Assembly (NCBI RefSeq): GCF_900188105.1 | Contig: NZ_FZNP01000001.1 | Span: forward strand, 310,001-374,000 | Origin: Actinomadura mexicana | GTDB lineage: Bacteria; Actinomycetota; Actinomycetes; Streptosporangiales; Streptosporangiaceae | Length of the DNA: 64,000 nt | Direction of reading: 5' to 3' | Shown here: positions 8,081 through 16,636 of the stretch, piece by piece | How positions within the stretch are numbered: position 1 is the stretch's first letter | Layout of the letters: every line of letters starts with the position of its first letter | Translations under genes and position numbers: made by a program | The notes under the pieces: generated by a model | What the model was told of the DNA's origin: nothing | The model's input: the letters and a program-made list of their open reading frames with translations, nothing else | Databases searched by the model: none

Positions 8081-9054
8081 TTGCCGCACTCTTTCTTGTA
8101 CACGTACTTCTGGACCTCCGGCGTGGACAGGTTCGCGGGGGTCGCGAAGACGAGGTCGGAGTTCTGGTCGCGCGGCACCGGCTTGCCCGCCACCGCGTCC
8201 AGCGCCGACTGCACGCCGATCTGGCCCTCCTGGTAGGGATGCTGGACGATGGTGCCGTACATCTGCTTGCCGTTGAGCGCCGTCTCGATGGGTCCGGAGA
8301 TGTCGAAGCCGATCAGCTTGACCTTCCCCGTCCGGCCCGATTCACGCAGGCCGGTGACGGCGCCCTCCGAGTTGGTGGTCGACATGGCGTAGACGCCGGT
8401 GAGCCGCGGGTTGGACGAGCTGGCGCTCGACGCGATCGAGGACGCCTTGGCGGTCTCGTTCTTGCTGTACTGGGTGCCGAGGTACTTCATCCCCGGGTAC
8501 TTCTTCAACTGGTCGGTGAACCCCTTGGCGCGCGCCTCGCCGAGCGGGTTGCCGGGGTCGTTGTTCAACCCCATGATCTCGCCCTTGCCGCCGGTGGCCT
8601 TGGCCATCTCGTCCGCGGCGAGCGCGCCGCCCTTGAGGTTGTTGGAGATGATGTTGGTCGTCATGATCGAGCGGTCGTCCAGGTCGCCGTCCACGCCGAT
8701 GATCTTGATGCCGGCGGCCTTGGCGAGCTTCAGCGGCGGGATCAGCGCCTTGGAGTCGGCCACCGAGATCATGATCGCGTCCGGCTTGTCGGCCGTCAGC
8801 GCGCTGACGATCGCCGACTGCTTCGCGGGGTCGAACTCCGGCGGCCCCTGCACGTCCAGCTTGGCGCCGAGTTCCTTCGCCTTCTCCTGGGCCCCGCACG
8901 CGACGGTGTTGTAGAAGGGGATGCCGGTCACGGCGGGGACGTAGACGATCCGCTTCTGCCCGGAGGCCGAATCCGACCCGGAGCCGCAGGCGGTGAGGGC
9001 CAGGGCGGCCACGCCGGCAGCGGCGGACAGCCGCAACGCGGTGCCGTATCTCAT
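8077..9054 (-). CDS. Sugar-type ABC transporter substrate-binding lipoprotein (RbsB-like)
   Basis: The 325-residue protein starts with a lipoprotein signal ending in LALTACGSG and continues with a periplasmic-binding-protein type 1 fold (IVYVPAVTGIPFYNTVACG, IIGVDGDLDDRS, LIGFDISGP). It captures the imported ligand outside the membrane. ATG 9054 is preceded by AGGAG. It follows the permease gene by 8 bases. The fold is the ribose/autoinducer/xylose type, so a sugar, polyol or a derivative is most likely, although amide-processing genes downstream suggest an unusual ligand. Confidence 0.92.
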   Translation of the reverse strand: MRYGTALRLSAAAGVAALALTACGSGSDSASGQKRIVYVPAVTGIPFYNTVACGAQEKAKELGAKLDVQGPPEFDPAKQSAIVSALTADKPDAIMISVADSKALIPPLKLAKAAGIKIIGVDGDLDDRSIMTTNIISNNLKGGALAADEMAKATGGKGEIMGLNNDPGNPLGEARAKGFTDQLKKYPGMKYLGTQYSKNETAKASSIASSASSSNPRLTGVYAMSTTNSEGAVTGLRESGRTGKVKLIGFDISGPIETALNGKQMYGTIVQHPYQEGQIGVQSALDAVAGKPVPRDQNSDLVFATPANLSTPEVQKYVYKKECGK

Positions 9055-9062
9055 GAGGTCTC

Positions 9063-10142
9063 CTAGCTGCGATCGCGCCGGGCGCGCTTGAGGTGGTCGA
9101 CGTAGACGGCCGCGATCAGCACGAAGCCGATGACGACCTGCTGCCAGTAGGGCTGGACGTGGGTGACGACGAAGCCGTTCTGCAGAACGGCGGGGATGAA
9201 GATGCCGACGACGGTGCCGAGGATGGTGCCGATCCCGCCGAACAGGCTCGTCCCGCCGAGCACGACCCCGGTGATGACCTGGAGCGCGTCGGTGGCGTGG
9301 CCGGAGATCGTGGTGGTGGCGAAGCGGGTGAGCGACATCGCGCCCGCCACCCCGGCGAGGCCGCCGCTGACGGCGTACAGCTTGATCAGGTGCCGGCTCA
9401 CGTTGATGCCGGCGCGGCGGGCCGACTCCTCGTTGGAGCCGACGAGGTAGGTGTGGCGGCCGAACCGGGTGAAGGCGAGGATCAGCCCGCCGACCAGCGC
9501 GACGACCGCGGCGACATAGACCAGCCAGCTGAAGCCGAGCGGCCTGGACGTGGTGATCTTCAGCAGCGCGTCCGGCACGGTGGTGACGTCGTTGCCGCCC
9601 GTCATGATCTGGGACGCGCCGAGCGCCGCGCCCATGGTGCCGAGCGTGGTGATCAGCGCGGGGACCTTCAGCAGCGCGATGCACACGCCGTTCAGCACGC
9701 CCCAGGCGATGCCGGCGAGCACCGACGCCGCCATGCCCGCGACCACCACCATCGCGCCGTCGCCGCCGATCGCGGACATCGTCTTGGCCATCACCACCCC
9801 GGAGAACACCAGGACGGACCCGATCGACAGGTCGAAGCCGCCCGCCACCATGACGTACGTCATGCCGACGGCCATGACCAGCAGCACCGAGATGTCCAGC
9901 GAGATGTTGCGGCCGGTCGCGGTGGTGGGGAACGCCTCCGGCCGCAGCACCGAGAACAGCAGGACGAGCAGCGCCAGCACCAGGCCCATGTAGGCCGGCG
10001 AGGTGGACAGGAACTTGCGCAGCGGAGACCGGTGAGCGATCTTCAGGGCGCCGCCGGCGTCGTTCGGCCCGCTCGGTTCGTTCGTTGCGCCGGTCTCGTC
10101 CGCGACTTTCGCCGGGGTGACCGGTGCGGGGGTCTCGGTCAT
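9063..10142 (-). CDS. Sugar-type ABC transporter permease (RbsC-like)
   Basis: The 359-residue integral membrane protein has a polar N-terminal tail of about 45 residues, then about ten hydrophobic segments. It carries the RbsC-type signature region AGGFDLSIGSVLVFSGVVMA and a conserved GTSLFGGIGTILGTVVG loop near the C-terminus. The ATG at 10142 overlaps the ATPase stop as ATGA. It forms the transmembrane channel for the importer encoded in this operon, presumably as a homodimer with the ATPase at 10139 and binding protein at 8077. Confidence 0.93.
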   Translation of the reverse strand: MTETPAPVTPAKVADETGATNEPSGPNDAGGALKIAHRSPLRKFLSTSPAYMGLVLALLVLLFSVLRPEAFPTTATGRNISLDISVLLVMAVGMTYVMVAGGFDLSIGSVLVFSGVVMAKTMSAIGGDGAMVVVAGMAASVLAGIAWGVLNGVCIALLKVPALITTLGTMGAALGASQIMTGGNDVTTVPDALLKITTSRPLGFSWLVYVAAVVALVGGLILAFTRFGRHTYLVGSNEESARRAGINVSRHLIKLYAVSGGLAGVAGAMSLTRFATTTISGHATDALQVITGVVLGGTSLFGGIGTILGTVVGIFIPAVLQNGFVVTHVQPYWQQVVIGFVLIAAVYVDHLKRARRDRS

Positions 10143-10900
10143 GCGGCCTTCCCTTCCAGAGCTCCGGTCATCGCACCGACCAGCTGTTCCACGGTCGCCT
10201 CCGCCGCCCGGTACTCGGCGACGCGACGGCCGAGCCGCAGCACCTGCACGCTGTCGGCGACCTGGAGCACCTCGGGCATGTTGTGGCTGATCAGCACGAC
10301 CGCGATGCCCCGGTCCGCGACCCGCCTGATCAGTTCCAGGACCTTGCCGGTCTGCCGCACGCCGAGGGCCGCGGTCGGCTCGTCCATGAAGATCACCTTG
10401 TCGGCCCACATCACCGACCGGCAGATCGCGACGCTCTGCCGCTGGCCGCCCGACAGCGCGGCGACCGGGGCCTCGATGTCCTTGACGTCGGTGCCCATGT
10501 CGACGAACGCCTTCCGGGCCCGGTCCCGCATGGTCCTGCGGTCGAGAACGCCGAGCAGGCCGAGGAGCCCGGGCTTGAGCAGCTCCCGCCCGGCGAAGAC
10601 GTTCTCCGCGGAGCCGAGTTCCGGAGCGAGCGCGAGGTCCTGGTAGACGGTCTCGATGCCCATGTCGTGGGCGCTCTCGGGCGAGCTGAAGGACACCCGC
10701 CTGCCGTCCAGCAGGATCTCGCCGCCGTCCGGGCTGAGCGCGCCGGAAAGAATCTTGACCAGGGTGCTCTTGCCTGCTCCGTTGTCCCCGATCAGGGCCG
10801 TCACCTCGCCGCGTGCGACGGAGAAGTCGACTCCCCGGAGCACCTCGACGTGCCCGTAGCTCTTGCCGATGCCGCGGGCCTGGAGTAGCGGGTCCGCCAT
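10139..10900 (-). CDS. Sugar ABC transporter ATP-binding protein, single-domain type
   Basis: The roughly 253-residue protein has Walker A GDNGAGKST, signature LSGGQRQ, Walker B VIFMDEP and the switch His in ISHNMPEV. Unlike RbsA, which carries two fused ATPase domains, this is a single domain like fructose-type FrcA, so it probably homodimerises. ATG 10900 gives MADPLLQ; a GTG four codons earlier (10912) has a better ribosome site (AAGGAAAGG) and is a real alternative. It is the first gene of the importer operon. Upstream, at 11117-11134, is a palindromic box shared with the LysR/HisD regions. Confidence 0.92.
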   Translation of the reverse strand: MADPLLQARGIGKSYGHVEVLRGVDFSVARGEVTALIGDNGAGKSTLVKILSGALSPDGGEILLDGRRVSFSSPESAHDMGIETVYQDLALAPELGSAENVFAGRELLKPGLLGLLGVLDRRTMRDRARKAFVDMGTDVKDIEAPVAALSGGQRQSVAICRSVMWADKVIFMDEPTAALGVRQTGKVLELIRRVADRGIAVVLISHNMPEVLQVADSVQVLRLGRRVAEYRAAEATVEQLVGAMTGALEGKAA

Positions 10901-11116
10901 CTGTGATCTCACCGACCTTTCCTTCGGTCCGGGCGCTGCGGACCGGTGTCCGCCGCCCTCGGCGGGGCGGCGGTCGCGCCGGGCCGTCCCGGTCGCCGCC
11001 GGCGGGTCGCCGAGCCGGCGGGAGGGCCGGCATGTGCGCCGGCCCACATCGAGTGGCTTGGCGCGAAATCTACGAGTCGCCGGATCCGAAGGACAACGCC
11101 GAATGATCCTCTGCCA

Positions 11117-11134
11117 TCCACAGGGTTATCCTGT
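11117..11134. promoter_or_regulatory. Putative shared regulatory box B (CACAGG-n5-CCTGTG)
   Basis: An exact inverted repeat, CACAGG and CCTGTG separated by five bases (GTTAT), spans 11118-11134. It lies upstream of the importer operon and near the convergent end of the second LysR gene. It is 15/18 identical to box A at 5042-5059, and a third half-site CCCTGTGG follows at about 11148. It is a good candidate operator for one or both LysR paralogues. Inference. Confidence 0.42.
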
Positions 11135-11179
11135 GCGCCCTCGGAAAGCCCTGTGGCGTAGGGGCTGCGGCGTCCGCGG

Positions 11180-12106
11180 TCAGTCCCGCGGGCCGAGGAT
11201 CCGAGCGTGCGGGTTGCCCTCCGCGAGTCGGTGCAGGTGGGTGCGTGCGAGCCGGATGAACTCCGCGGTCGCCGCCGACAGGCGCGCGCCGCGCCGCTGG
11301 ATCACCGCGATCTCGTCGTGCAGCGGTTCCTCCAGTGAGGCGCTGTGGAGGCCGGGCTCGCGCGTGCGCAGCACGGTGCTCGCCGCGATGGTGTCGCCGA
11401 GTCCCCGCCGGACGAGCTCCAGCGCGCCCTCGACCCGCTCGACCTCGACGTACGGCGCCATGGCCAGGCCGCGGGTCTGCATCCGTGTCGCGAGCTGGCG
11501 CCGGGTCGGATCCACGCCGGCCCATGCGGCGTCGTAAAGGATCAGCCGCCCCCGGGCCAGCATCTCCAGCGGCACCGGCCCGCCCGCCCGCCGCGGATCG
11601 GCGCTGACGTAGCGCACCTCGTCCCGCATGATCGAGGCGACGGTCAGGCTCTCGTCGTCGACCGGCAGGACGACCAGTCCCGCCTCCAGCCGTCCGGCGC
11701 GGACGGCGTCGGCGACCTCGGCGCTGTTCTGCCCGGGGAGCCGGAGGCGCACCCGCGGATGTTCCCGCAGGAAGGTCTCGGCGAGGGGGCCCACCAGGTA
11801 GTAGTCCGCATTGCGGAACAGGCCGAAGTTCGCGAGCCCGCCCTTGAGCCCGCGGACGTCGGCCACCGCCCGCTCCGCCTCCTCGGCCGCCCGCAGGGTC
11901 GCGCGGGCCTGGGGCAGCAGCGCCCGGCCGGCGTCGGTGAGCTGCAGCACGCGCCCGCGCTCGAACAGAGCCGTGCCCACGTGCCGCTCCAGGCGCCGGA
12001 TCTGCTCCGAGACCGAGGGCGTCGCCAGGCGCAGCCGCTCGGCCGCGGCGGAGAACGAACCGGCTTCCACCGCGGAGACGAAGTACAGCAACTGGATCAG
12101 CGTCAT
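11180..12106 (-). CDS. LysR-family transcriptional regulator, copy 2
   Basis: The 308-residue protein opens with MTLIQLLYFVSAVEAGSFS and a LysR winged helix-turn-helix (TPSVSEQIRRLERHVG), followed by an effector domain clearly related to that of the LysR at 5057 (LEAGLVVLPVDDESL, ADPRRAGGP, GVDPTRRQLATRM). It starts at ATG 12106 and is divergent from HisD-like copy 2, just as copy 1 is divergent from HisD-like copy 1. The pair likely senses a related metabolite and controls the genes between the two HisD copies. Confidence 0.9.
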   Translation of the reverse strand: MTLIQLLYFVSAVEAGSFSAAAERLRLATPSVSEQIRRLERHVGTALFERGRVLQLTDAGRALLPQARATLRAAEEAERAVADVRGLKGGLANFGLFRNADYYLVGPLAETFLREHPRVRLRLPGQNSAEVADAVRAGRLEAGLVVLPVDDESLTVASIMRDEVRYVSADPRRAGGPVPLEMLARGRLILYDAAWAGVDPTRRQLATRMQTRGLAMAPYVEVERVEGALELVRRGLGDTIAASTVLRTREPGLHSASLEEPLHDEIAVIQRRGARLSAATAEFIRLARTHLHRLAEGNPHARILGPRD

Positions 12107-12139
12107 TAAGGAAAAGCCTTTCGCTTCCTAAGGAAAGTG

Positions 12140-12150
12140 AGGGTACCCCT
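12140..12150. promoter_or_regulatory. Putative shared regulatory box C (AGGGTACCCCT)
   Basis: The segment contains the perfect 8-base palindrome GGGTACCC within AGGGTACCCCT and follows the same AGGGTnnnCCT pattern as boxes A and B. Just upstream, 12126-12136 holds the imperfect dyad TTCC-TAA-GGAA and 12106-12120 another AAGGAAAAGCCTTT dyad. All sit between the divergent LysR copy 2 and HisD-like copy 2 genes, the expected place for a LysR binding site. Confidence 0.35.
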
Positions 12151-12380
12151 TCGCGAACACGGTCGGCTAACCTCGCGGCAACCGGGCAGTCGCGTGCGGC
12201 GGCCGCGCTCGGCTCGGCGTCACCGTGCTCGCCTCACGCCTGGACCGCCGGGCCGACCACGCCCTTTCATCCCGCCCGGCTCCGCCTGGTGGACGTTCGC
12301 CCCGCGTGACCGCCCGGCCCCTGACGAGGCGGGCCCCCTTGCCGCTCCCTCTTCGAACCTCTCGTATAAGGAGTTCCACC

Positions 12381-13688
12381 GTGCGTGTTCCCGCCGGCGA
12401 CGTGACCCTGATCAAGAAGCCGCTGAAGATCGCCTCCAGCGCCGTCGACCCGCAGGTCCGCGACCGGGTGAGCGAGATGCTGTCGACGATCGAGAGGGAC
12501 GGCATGGACGCCGTCCGCCGGTACTCCCGCGAACTGGACGACTGGGACCCCGAGTCCTTCGAGGTCACCGCCGACAAGGCGCAGGCGACCGCCGGCCTCG
12601 ACCCGAAGCTGCGCGAGAGCATCGACTTCGCCATCGAGCAGGTCGCCGGGTTCGCCGCCCGCCAGCTCGCCACCCTCACCGACTTCGAGGCCGAGACGCT
12701 GCCCGGGGTCGTCCTCGGGCAGCGGCAGATCCCGCTCGCCCACGTCGGCGCCTACGCGCCCGCCGGGCGGGTGCCGATGCTCGCCAGCCCGTTCATGACC
12801 GTGAAGGTGCCCAAGGTCGCCGGCGTGGACCGGGTGATCGCGTGCACTCCGCCGCGCGCCGGCCGCGGCGTGCACGCGCCGACGCTGTACAGCCTCACCG
12901 CGTCCGGCGCTGACGCCGTCTACTGCCTCGGCGGCGTCCAGGCCGTCGCGGCGATGGCGTTCGGCCTGCTCGACGGCGCCGGCCCGGTGGACAAGCTCGT
13001 CGGTCCCGGCAACGCCTTCGTCGCCGAGGCCAAGCGGCAGCTGTACGGCCAGGTCGGCATCGACATGATCGCGGGACCGTCCGAGGTGGCGGTGATCGCC
13101 GACGACTCGGCCGACCCCGAACTGGTCGCCGCGGACCTGCTCGGCCAGGCCGAGCACGGCTTGACCTCGCCCGCCGCCCTGGTCACCACCAGCCGCGCCA
13201 TGGCGGACGCGGTCATCGCCGAGATCGACCGCCAGCTCGACGATCTGGCGAAGGTCGGAGGGGCGGACGTGCCGGGTGCCGCCTGGCGCGACTACGGCTT
13301 CGTGCTGCTCGCCGCCGACCACGAGGACGCCGTCCGGCTGAGCGACCTCCTCGCGGCCGAGCACCTGGAGGTGCACACCGACCGCGACGACTGGTACCTG
13401 AAGAACCTGCGCAACTACGGTTCGCTGTTCGTCGGGCAGCGCGCGACCGTCGCGTTCAGCGACAAGGTGATCGGCACCAACCACGTGCTCCCCACCGCCG
13501 GCGCCGGCCGCTACACCGGCGGCCTGTCCGTCGCGTCCTTCCTGAAGACGGTGACCTGGCAGCGGATCGACACCGACGAGGGCGTCCGCACGGTCGCGCC
13601 GCACGTCGTCACCATCTCGCAGGCCGACCTCATGCCCGCACACGAAGCCACCGCGGCCAAGCGCCTGGCCCGCCTCCACCGCGACTGA
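12381..13688 (+). CDS. Histidinol-dehydrogenase-like (HisD/HpsN family) dehydrogenase, copy 2
   Basis: The 435-residue protein is a paralogue of the enzyme at 3586-4914, with shared blocks such as AEAKRQLYGQVGIDMIAGP and DKVIGTNHVLPT. Zinc-site equivalents Gln256, His259, Asp361 and His421 and catalytic Glu327-His328 (AAEHL) are all present. GTG 12381 is selected because AAGGAG lies eight bases ahead; upstream sequence in the same frame is intergenic. It is an NAD-linked alcohol dehydrogenase by family. Absence of other his genes argues against histidine biosynthesis. Whether the two copies act on different stereoisomers or sequential intermediates is unknown. Confidence 0.84.
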   Translation: MRVPAGDVTLIKKPLKIASSAVDPQVRDRVSEMLSTIERDGMDAVRRYSRELDDWDPESFEVTADKAQATAGLDPKLRESIDFAIEQVAGFAARQLATLTDFEAETLPGVVLGQRQIPLAHVGAYAPAGRVPMLASPFMTVKVPKVAGVDRVIACTPPRAGRGVHAPTLYSLTASGADAVYCLGGVQAVAAMAFGLLDGAGPVDKLVGPGNAFVAEAKRQLYGQVGIDMIAGPSEVAVIADDSADPELVAADLLGQAEHGLTSPAALVTTSRAMADAVIAEIDRQLDDLAKVGGADVPGAAWRDYGFVLLAADHEDAVRLSDLLAAEHLEVHTDRDDWYLKNLRNYGSLFVGQRATVAFSDKVIGTNHVLPTAGAGRYTGGLSVASFLKTVTWQRIDTDEGVRTVAPHVVTISQADLMPAHEATAAKRLARLHRD

Positions 13689-13725
13689 GCTCAGGCCGCC
13701 TCCCAGCAGCCGGGCTTGACGCCGG

Positions 13726-14241
13726 TCAGTGGTGCCAGGGGAGGCGGACTGGGGCGGAGGGGGTGCGGCCTGCGAGGAGGTCGGTGAGGAGTTCGGTGAG
13801 CATGAGCGGGTAGACCGGTTCCTGCGCGCTCGCCAGTTCCGCCAGCGGCCACCAGCGGTGGGCGCTGACATGCTCGCGTTCGACCGGGGTGAAACCCGCG
13901 GTGTCGATATCGCGGGCGGGCGTGCGGAGCAGGAAGAAGTCGTCGCGGAACAGGCCGCGGGCCCAGCCGAGGTCCGCGTGGCCGGAGGCCAGGGCGACCT
14001 GCGGGCCGAGGTCCTCCGGGGAGACGATCAGGCCGGTCTCCTCGCGCAGCTCGCGGGCCGCGGCCGCGCGCAGGCTCTCGCCCTGCTCGACGCCGCCGCC
14101 CGGAGTGATCCAGCAGTAACCCGCCTCGGGCTTGCCGGCGGCCTTCGGCCAGCGGAACAGCAGGACGCGGTCGGTGTCGTCCACCAGCAGCACACGGGCG
14201 GTGCGCCGCCGGTAGACCTCGTCGGCCGGCGCGCCGGTCAC
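13726..14241 (-). CDS. NUDIX hydrolase
   Basis: The 171-residue protein carries a full Nudix box, G(x5)E(x7)REUxEExGU, in GGGVEQGE followed by RELREETGL, around residues 50-72. Such enzymes hydrolyse nucleoside diphosphates linked to another moiety. The GTG at 14241 overlaps the TGA of the SRPBCC gene as GTGA, which decides the start. The pair form a small two-gene unit. The substrate cannot be inferred. Confidence 0.9.
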   Translation of the reverse strand: MTGAPADEVYRRRTARVLLVDDTDRVLLFRWPKAAGKPEAGYCWITPGGGVEQGESLRAAAARELREETGLIVSPEDLGPQVALASGHADLGWARGLFRDDFFLLRTPARDIDTAGFTPVEREHVSAHRWWPLAELASAQEPVYPLMLTELLTDLLAGRTPSAPVRLPWHH

Positions 14242-14678
14242 GTGCCCAGTACGGAGTCCAGCTTGTCCAGCTGGGCGTCGTAGATGCGCTGCAGGCCCTT
14301 GGGGGCGAAGGTCCGCTCGAAGAAGCCCCCGATGCCGCCCGCTCCGTCCCAGATGGTGGTGATCTGGACGCGCGCGCCTTCGGTGGCCGGGGTGACCGTC
14401 CACGTGGTGACCATCGAGGAGTTGGCGTCCCGTTCCACCAGGCGGTCGCCGGCGGGGGCGCTCACGGTGAAGAGGCAGTCACGCACGCGCTTGCTGGTGG
14501 CGGCCAGCTTCCAGTGCACGACCGTGCCCTCGCCCTGACCGCCCTCCCGCACTTCGTACTCGCTGAAGTGCTCCGTCAGCATGCGGGAGCGCACCCCCGT
14601 GTAGTCACCGAGCGCTCCGAGCACCTGGTCCGGGCCGGCTTTCAGCGTTCTCTCCGCGGTCACCACGACTTGTCCCAT
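14238..14678 (-). CDS. SRPBCC-family protein (polyketide cyclase/START-like fold)
   Basis: The 146-residue protein has the SRPBCC pattern: an N-terminal strand (VVVTAERTLKAGPDQVLGAL), central antiparallel strands (GTVVHWKLAATSKRVRDCLF, TTWTVTPATEGARVQITTIW) and a long C-terminal helix. Such helix-grip proteins bind hydrophobic ligands. It is first in a two-gene operon with the NUDIX hydrolase. Specific role unknown. Confidence 0.8.
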   Translation of the reverse strand: MGQVVVTAERTLKAGPDQVLGALGDYTGVRSRMLTEHFSEYEVREGGQGEGTVVHWKLAATSKRVRDCLFTVSAPAGDRLVERDANSSMVTTWTVTPATEGARVQITTIWDGAGGIGGFFERTFAPKGLQRIYDAQLDKLDSVLGT

Positions 14679-14901
14679 GCGATCATCCTTTCACCGCGCC
14701 GGGCCGATGTCGCCCAACCCGCGCGCCACGCACCGCGGTGCAGCCTTCACGCGGCCGCAAGGCCGGACGACCGCCCCTCCCGACGGGTGAAGCGCGGCTT
14801 GAACCGGCCACCGGAGGGTGGGGACAGCGCCCGCTCCTCGTGGTTCTCTACGACTATCCCGGCAGTCGGGCGAGGGCCGATGCGGAGCCTTGGAGAGTCA
14901 T

Positions 14902-15648
14902 GTGAACACGATCAGGTCTCGGACGCCGGCGACCCCGATGGAAGCCGCTCAGCGGAGCGCCAGGATCGCCGGTGTCTGGTTCGTCCTCACCTTCGTCCTC
15001 TCGATCCCGGCGGTGCTGCTGTACGACCCGGTCCTCAATGACGCGAACTACATCCTGGGAGCGGGCGCGGACACCCAGGTGCGGATCGGAGCCCTCCTCG
15101 AGATCCTGACCGCCGTCGCGAACGTCGCCACCGCGGTCGTGCTGTTCCCGATCCTGAAGCGGCAGAGCGAGAGCATCGCCCTCGGCTACGTCGGCACGCG
15201 GATCCTCGAGTCGACCGTCATCGTGATGGGGGTCGTCAGCGTGCTCGCCGTCGTGGCGTTGCGGCAGGACCTGGGAGGCGGCGCCGACGCCGCTCAGATC
15301 GGCCGGTCACTGGTGGCGTTGAAGGACCAGACGTTCCTGCTCGGCCCGGCCTTCTGCGCGGGCTTCGGCAACGGGCTGCTGCTGGGCTACCTGATGTACC
15401 GGTCGGGCCTGGTGCCACGCCCCATGGCGCTCATCGGGCTCGTCGGAGGCCCCATCGCCTGCGCGACCGCGACCGCGGTCCTGTTCGGCGCCTACGACCA
15501 GCAGTCCCCGGTGAACTTCTTGTTCACGGCGCCAGAGATCGTCTGGGAGGCGTCACTGGGCGTCTGGCTCATCACCAAAGGCTTCCGGCCCGTCCCCCTC
15601 ATCACAGGAACGGCCCCCAAGACCGAACAGGAGCCCGACACGGCGTGA
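14902..15648 (+). CDS. DUF4386-family membrane protein
   Basis: The 248-residue protein has about six hydrophobic segments (VWFVLTFVLSIPAVLLY, VATAVVLFPIL, STVIVMGVVSVLAVVAL and others) and the residues GAGADTQVRIGALLEILTAVANVATA that I recognise from DUF4386 proteins. Function is unknown. The start is GTG 14902, preceded by GGAGAG; the ATG at 14900 is out of frame and followed directly by TGA. It is convergent with the roadblock protein gene downstream. Confidence 0.8.
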   Translation: MNTIRSRTPATPMEAAQRSARIAGVWFVLTFVLSIPAVLLYDPVLNDANYILGAGADTQVRIGALLEILTAVANVATAVVLFPILKRQSESIALGYVGTRILESTVIVMGVVSVLAVVALRQDLGGGADAAQIGRSLVALKDQTFLLGPAFCAGFGNGLLLGYLMYRSGLVPRPMALIGLVGGPIACATATAVLFGAYDQQSPVNFLFTAPEIVWEASLGVWLITKGFRPVPLITGTAPKTEQEPDTA

Positions 15649-15718
15649 CGATTCACGTCATCTGCTGTGAAGCACGTGGCTCAATGGACGGCAGTCCCGT
15701 TCCTGACACCCTGGGGGG

Positions 15719-16084
15719 TCAGTTCTTTTCGAGGATGGCGCCGAGGCGGTCCACGGTGGCACGGGACTGCAGGTGCAGGTCGGCGATGTCCAGTCCCTCG
15801 TCGCCCAGTACGACGAGCAGCCCTGTGCGCCGCACGGCGTAGACCACGATGTGACCGCTCTGGCAGCGGGTCACCACCTCGCGCAGCTCGCCCATGCCGA
15901 CCTCGTTGCCCGCGCTTCGGCCGAGGCCCAGTGAGGCCGCGGCGAGCGCCGCCAGTACGTCGGGCCGGACCTCGTCGGTGTCGGAGGCCACCAGTATCCC
16001 GTCCACCGACGCCACGGCCGCGTCCGTGACTCCCACGACCTGACCGCGGAGTGCCTGCAGTTCCGCCAGCACGGCTTCGCGCAT
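15719..16084 (-). CDS. Roadblock/LC7-domain protein
   Basis: The 121-residue single-domain protein has the roadblock/LC7 arrangement: helix, VVGVTDAAVASVDGILVASD, long central helix, then REVVTRCQSGHIVVYAVRRTGLLVVLGDEGLDIADLHLQSRATVDRL. In actinomycetes such proteins usually act with a sensor kinase, a DUF742 protein and a small GTPase; none of those partners is present here. It is followed upstream on the same strand by another roadblock-like gene at 16123. Confidence 0.85.
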   Translation of the reverse strand: MREAVLAELQALRGQVVGVTDAAVASVDGILVASDTDEVRPDVLAALAAASLGLGRSAGNEVGMGELREVVTRCQSGHIVVYAVRRTGLLVVLGDEGLDIADLHLQSRATVDRLGAILEKN

Positions 16085-16122
16085 TCCCGTTCCCCCTAGA
16101 TCGCCCCGTGACGGAGACGCGG

Positions 16123-16488
16123 TCAGACGCTGAGTTCGGTCTCGATACGCCGCAGGTGGTGCCGGGCGAGCGCCAGGTTGGCGCGTTCCCGGTTGAGCGC
16201 GAGGTAGAGGAACAGGCGGCCGTGGCCGCGCCCGAGGATGCGGATCAGATGGTATTGCCGGTTCAAGGTGATGAGGATGTCCTCGATGGTGTCGTCGATG
16301 GCCAACGACTCCAGGGTGCGGACCTTGGCGCGCACGACCTCGGTGTTGCCGGCGGCCGCGACGTCCAGGTCGAGTCCGGGGCCGCCTCCCAGCGCTCCAA
16401 GGGACATGCCGCTGTCATAGTCGACGAGGGCCACGCCGATCGCGCCCTCGACGGCCATGGCTTCCTTGAGCGCCGTTTCGATGTTCAT
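16123..16488 (-). CDS. Roadblock-like protein
   Basis: The 121-residue product begins MNIETALKEAMAVEGAIGVA, followed by a strand pair with LVDYDSGMSLGALGG, a central helix and ILITLNRQYHLIRIL, then GRLFLYLALNRERANLALARHHLR. The order matches a roadblock/LC7 fold with a shortened variable loop. GGGAGTGGT lies ahead of ATG 16488. It is 38 bases from the other roadblock gene and divergent from the 16637 gene, so the three probably form one functional unit. Confidence 0.75.
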   Translation of the reverse strand: MNIETALKEAMAVEGAIGVALVDYDSGMSLGALGGGPGLDLDVAAAGNTEVVRAKVRTLESLAIDDTIEDILITLNRQYHLIRILGRGHGRLFLYLALNRERANLALARHHLRRIETELSV

Positions 16489-16636
16489 ACCACTCCCGAC
16501 GAATTGCTTATTTTGGACGCTAATATATCTCGCTAACGGGCTTCCACAACCGGGAAACCTCGGATTCCGCCGATCCGGCACCGTGGCCACACTCAAAGGG
16601 GCATCCGGTACCACCAAAGAAGGCGAGAAGGGACAG

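Noticed and set aside
3586..13688. Histidine biosynthesis locus suggested by two hisD-like genes
   Set aside because: No hisC, hisB, hisG or other his genes are nearby; regulators and partners are catabolic, so these are HisD-family paralogues.
3586..13688. Assignment as a DHPS (sulfopropanediol) degradation cluster
   Set aside because: HisD-like plus SDR fits in part, but no sulfite-releasing lyase, sulfonate exporter or sulfite handling gene is present. Kept only as one hypothesis.
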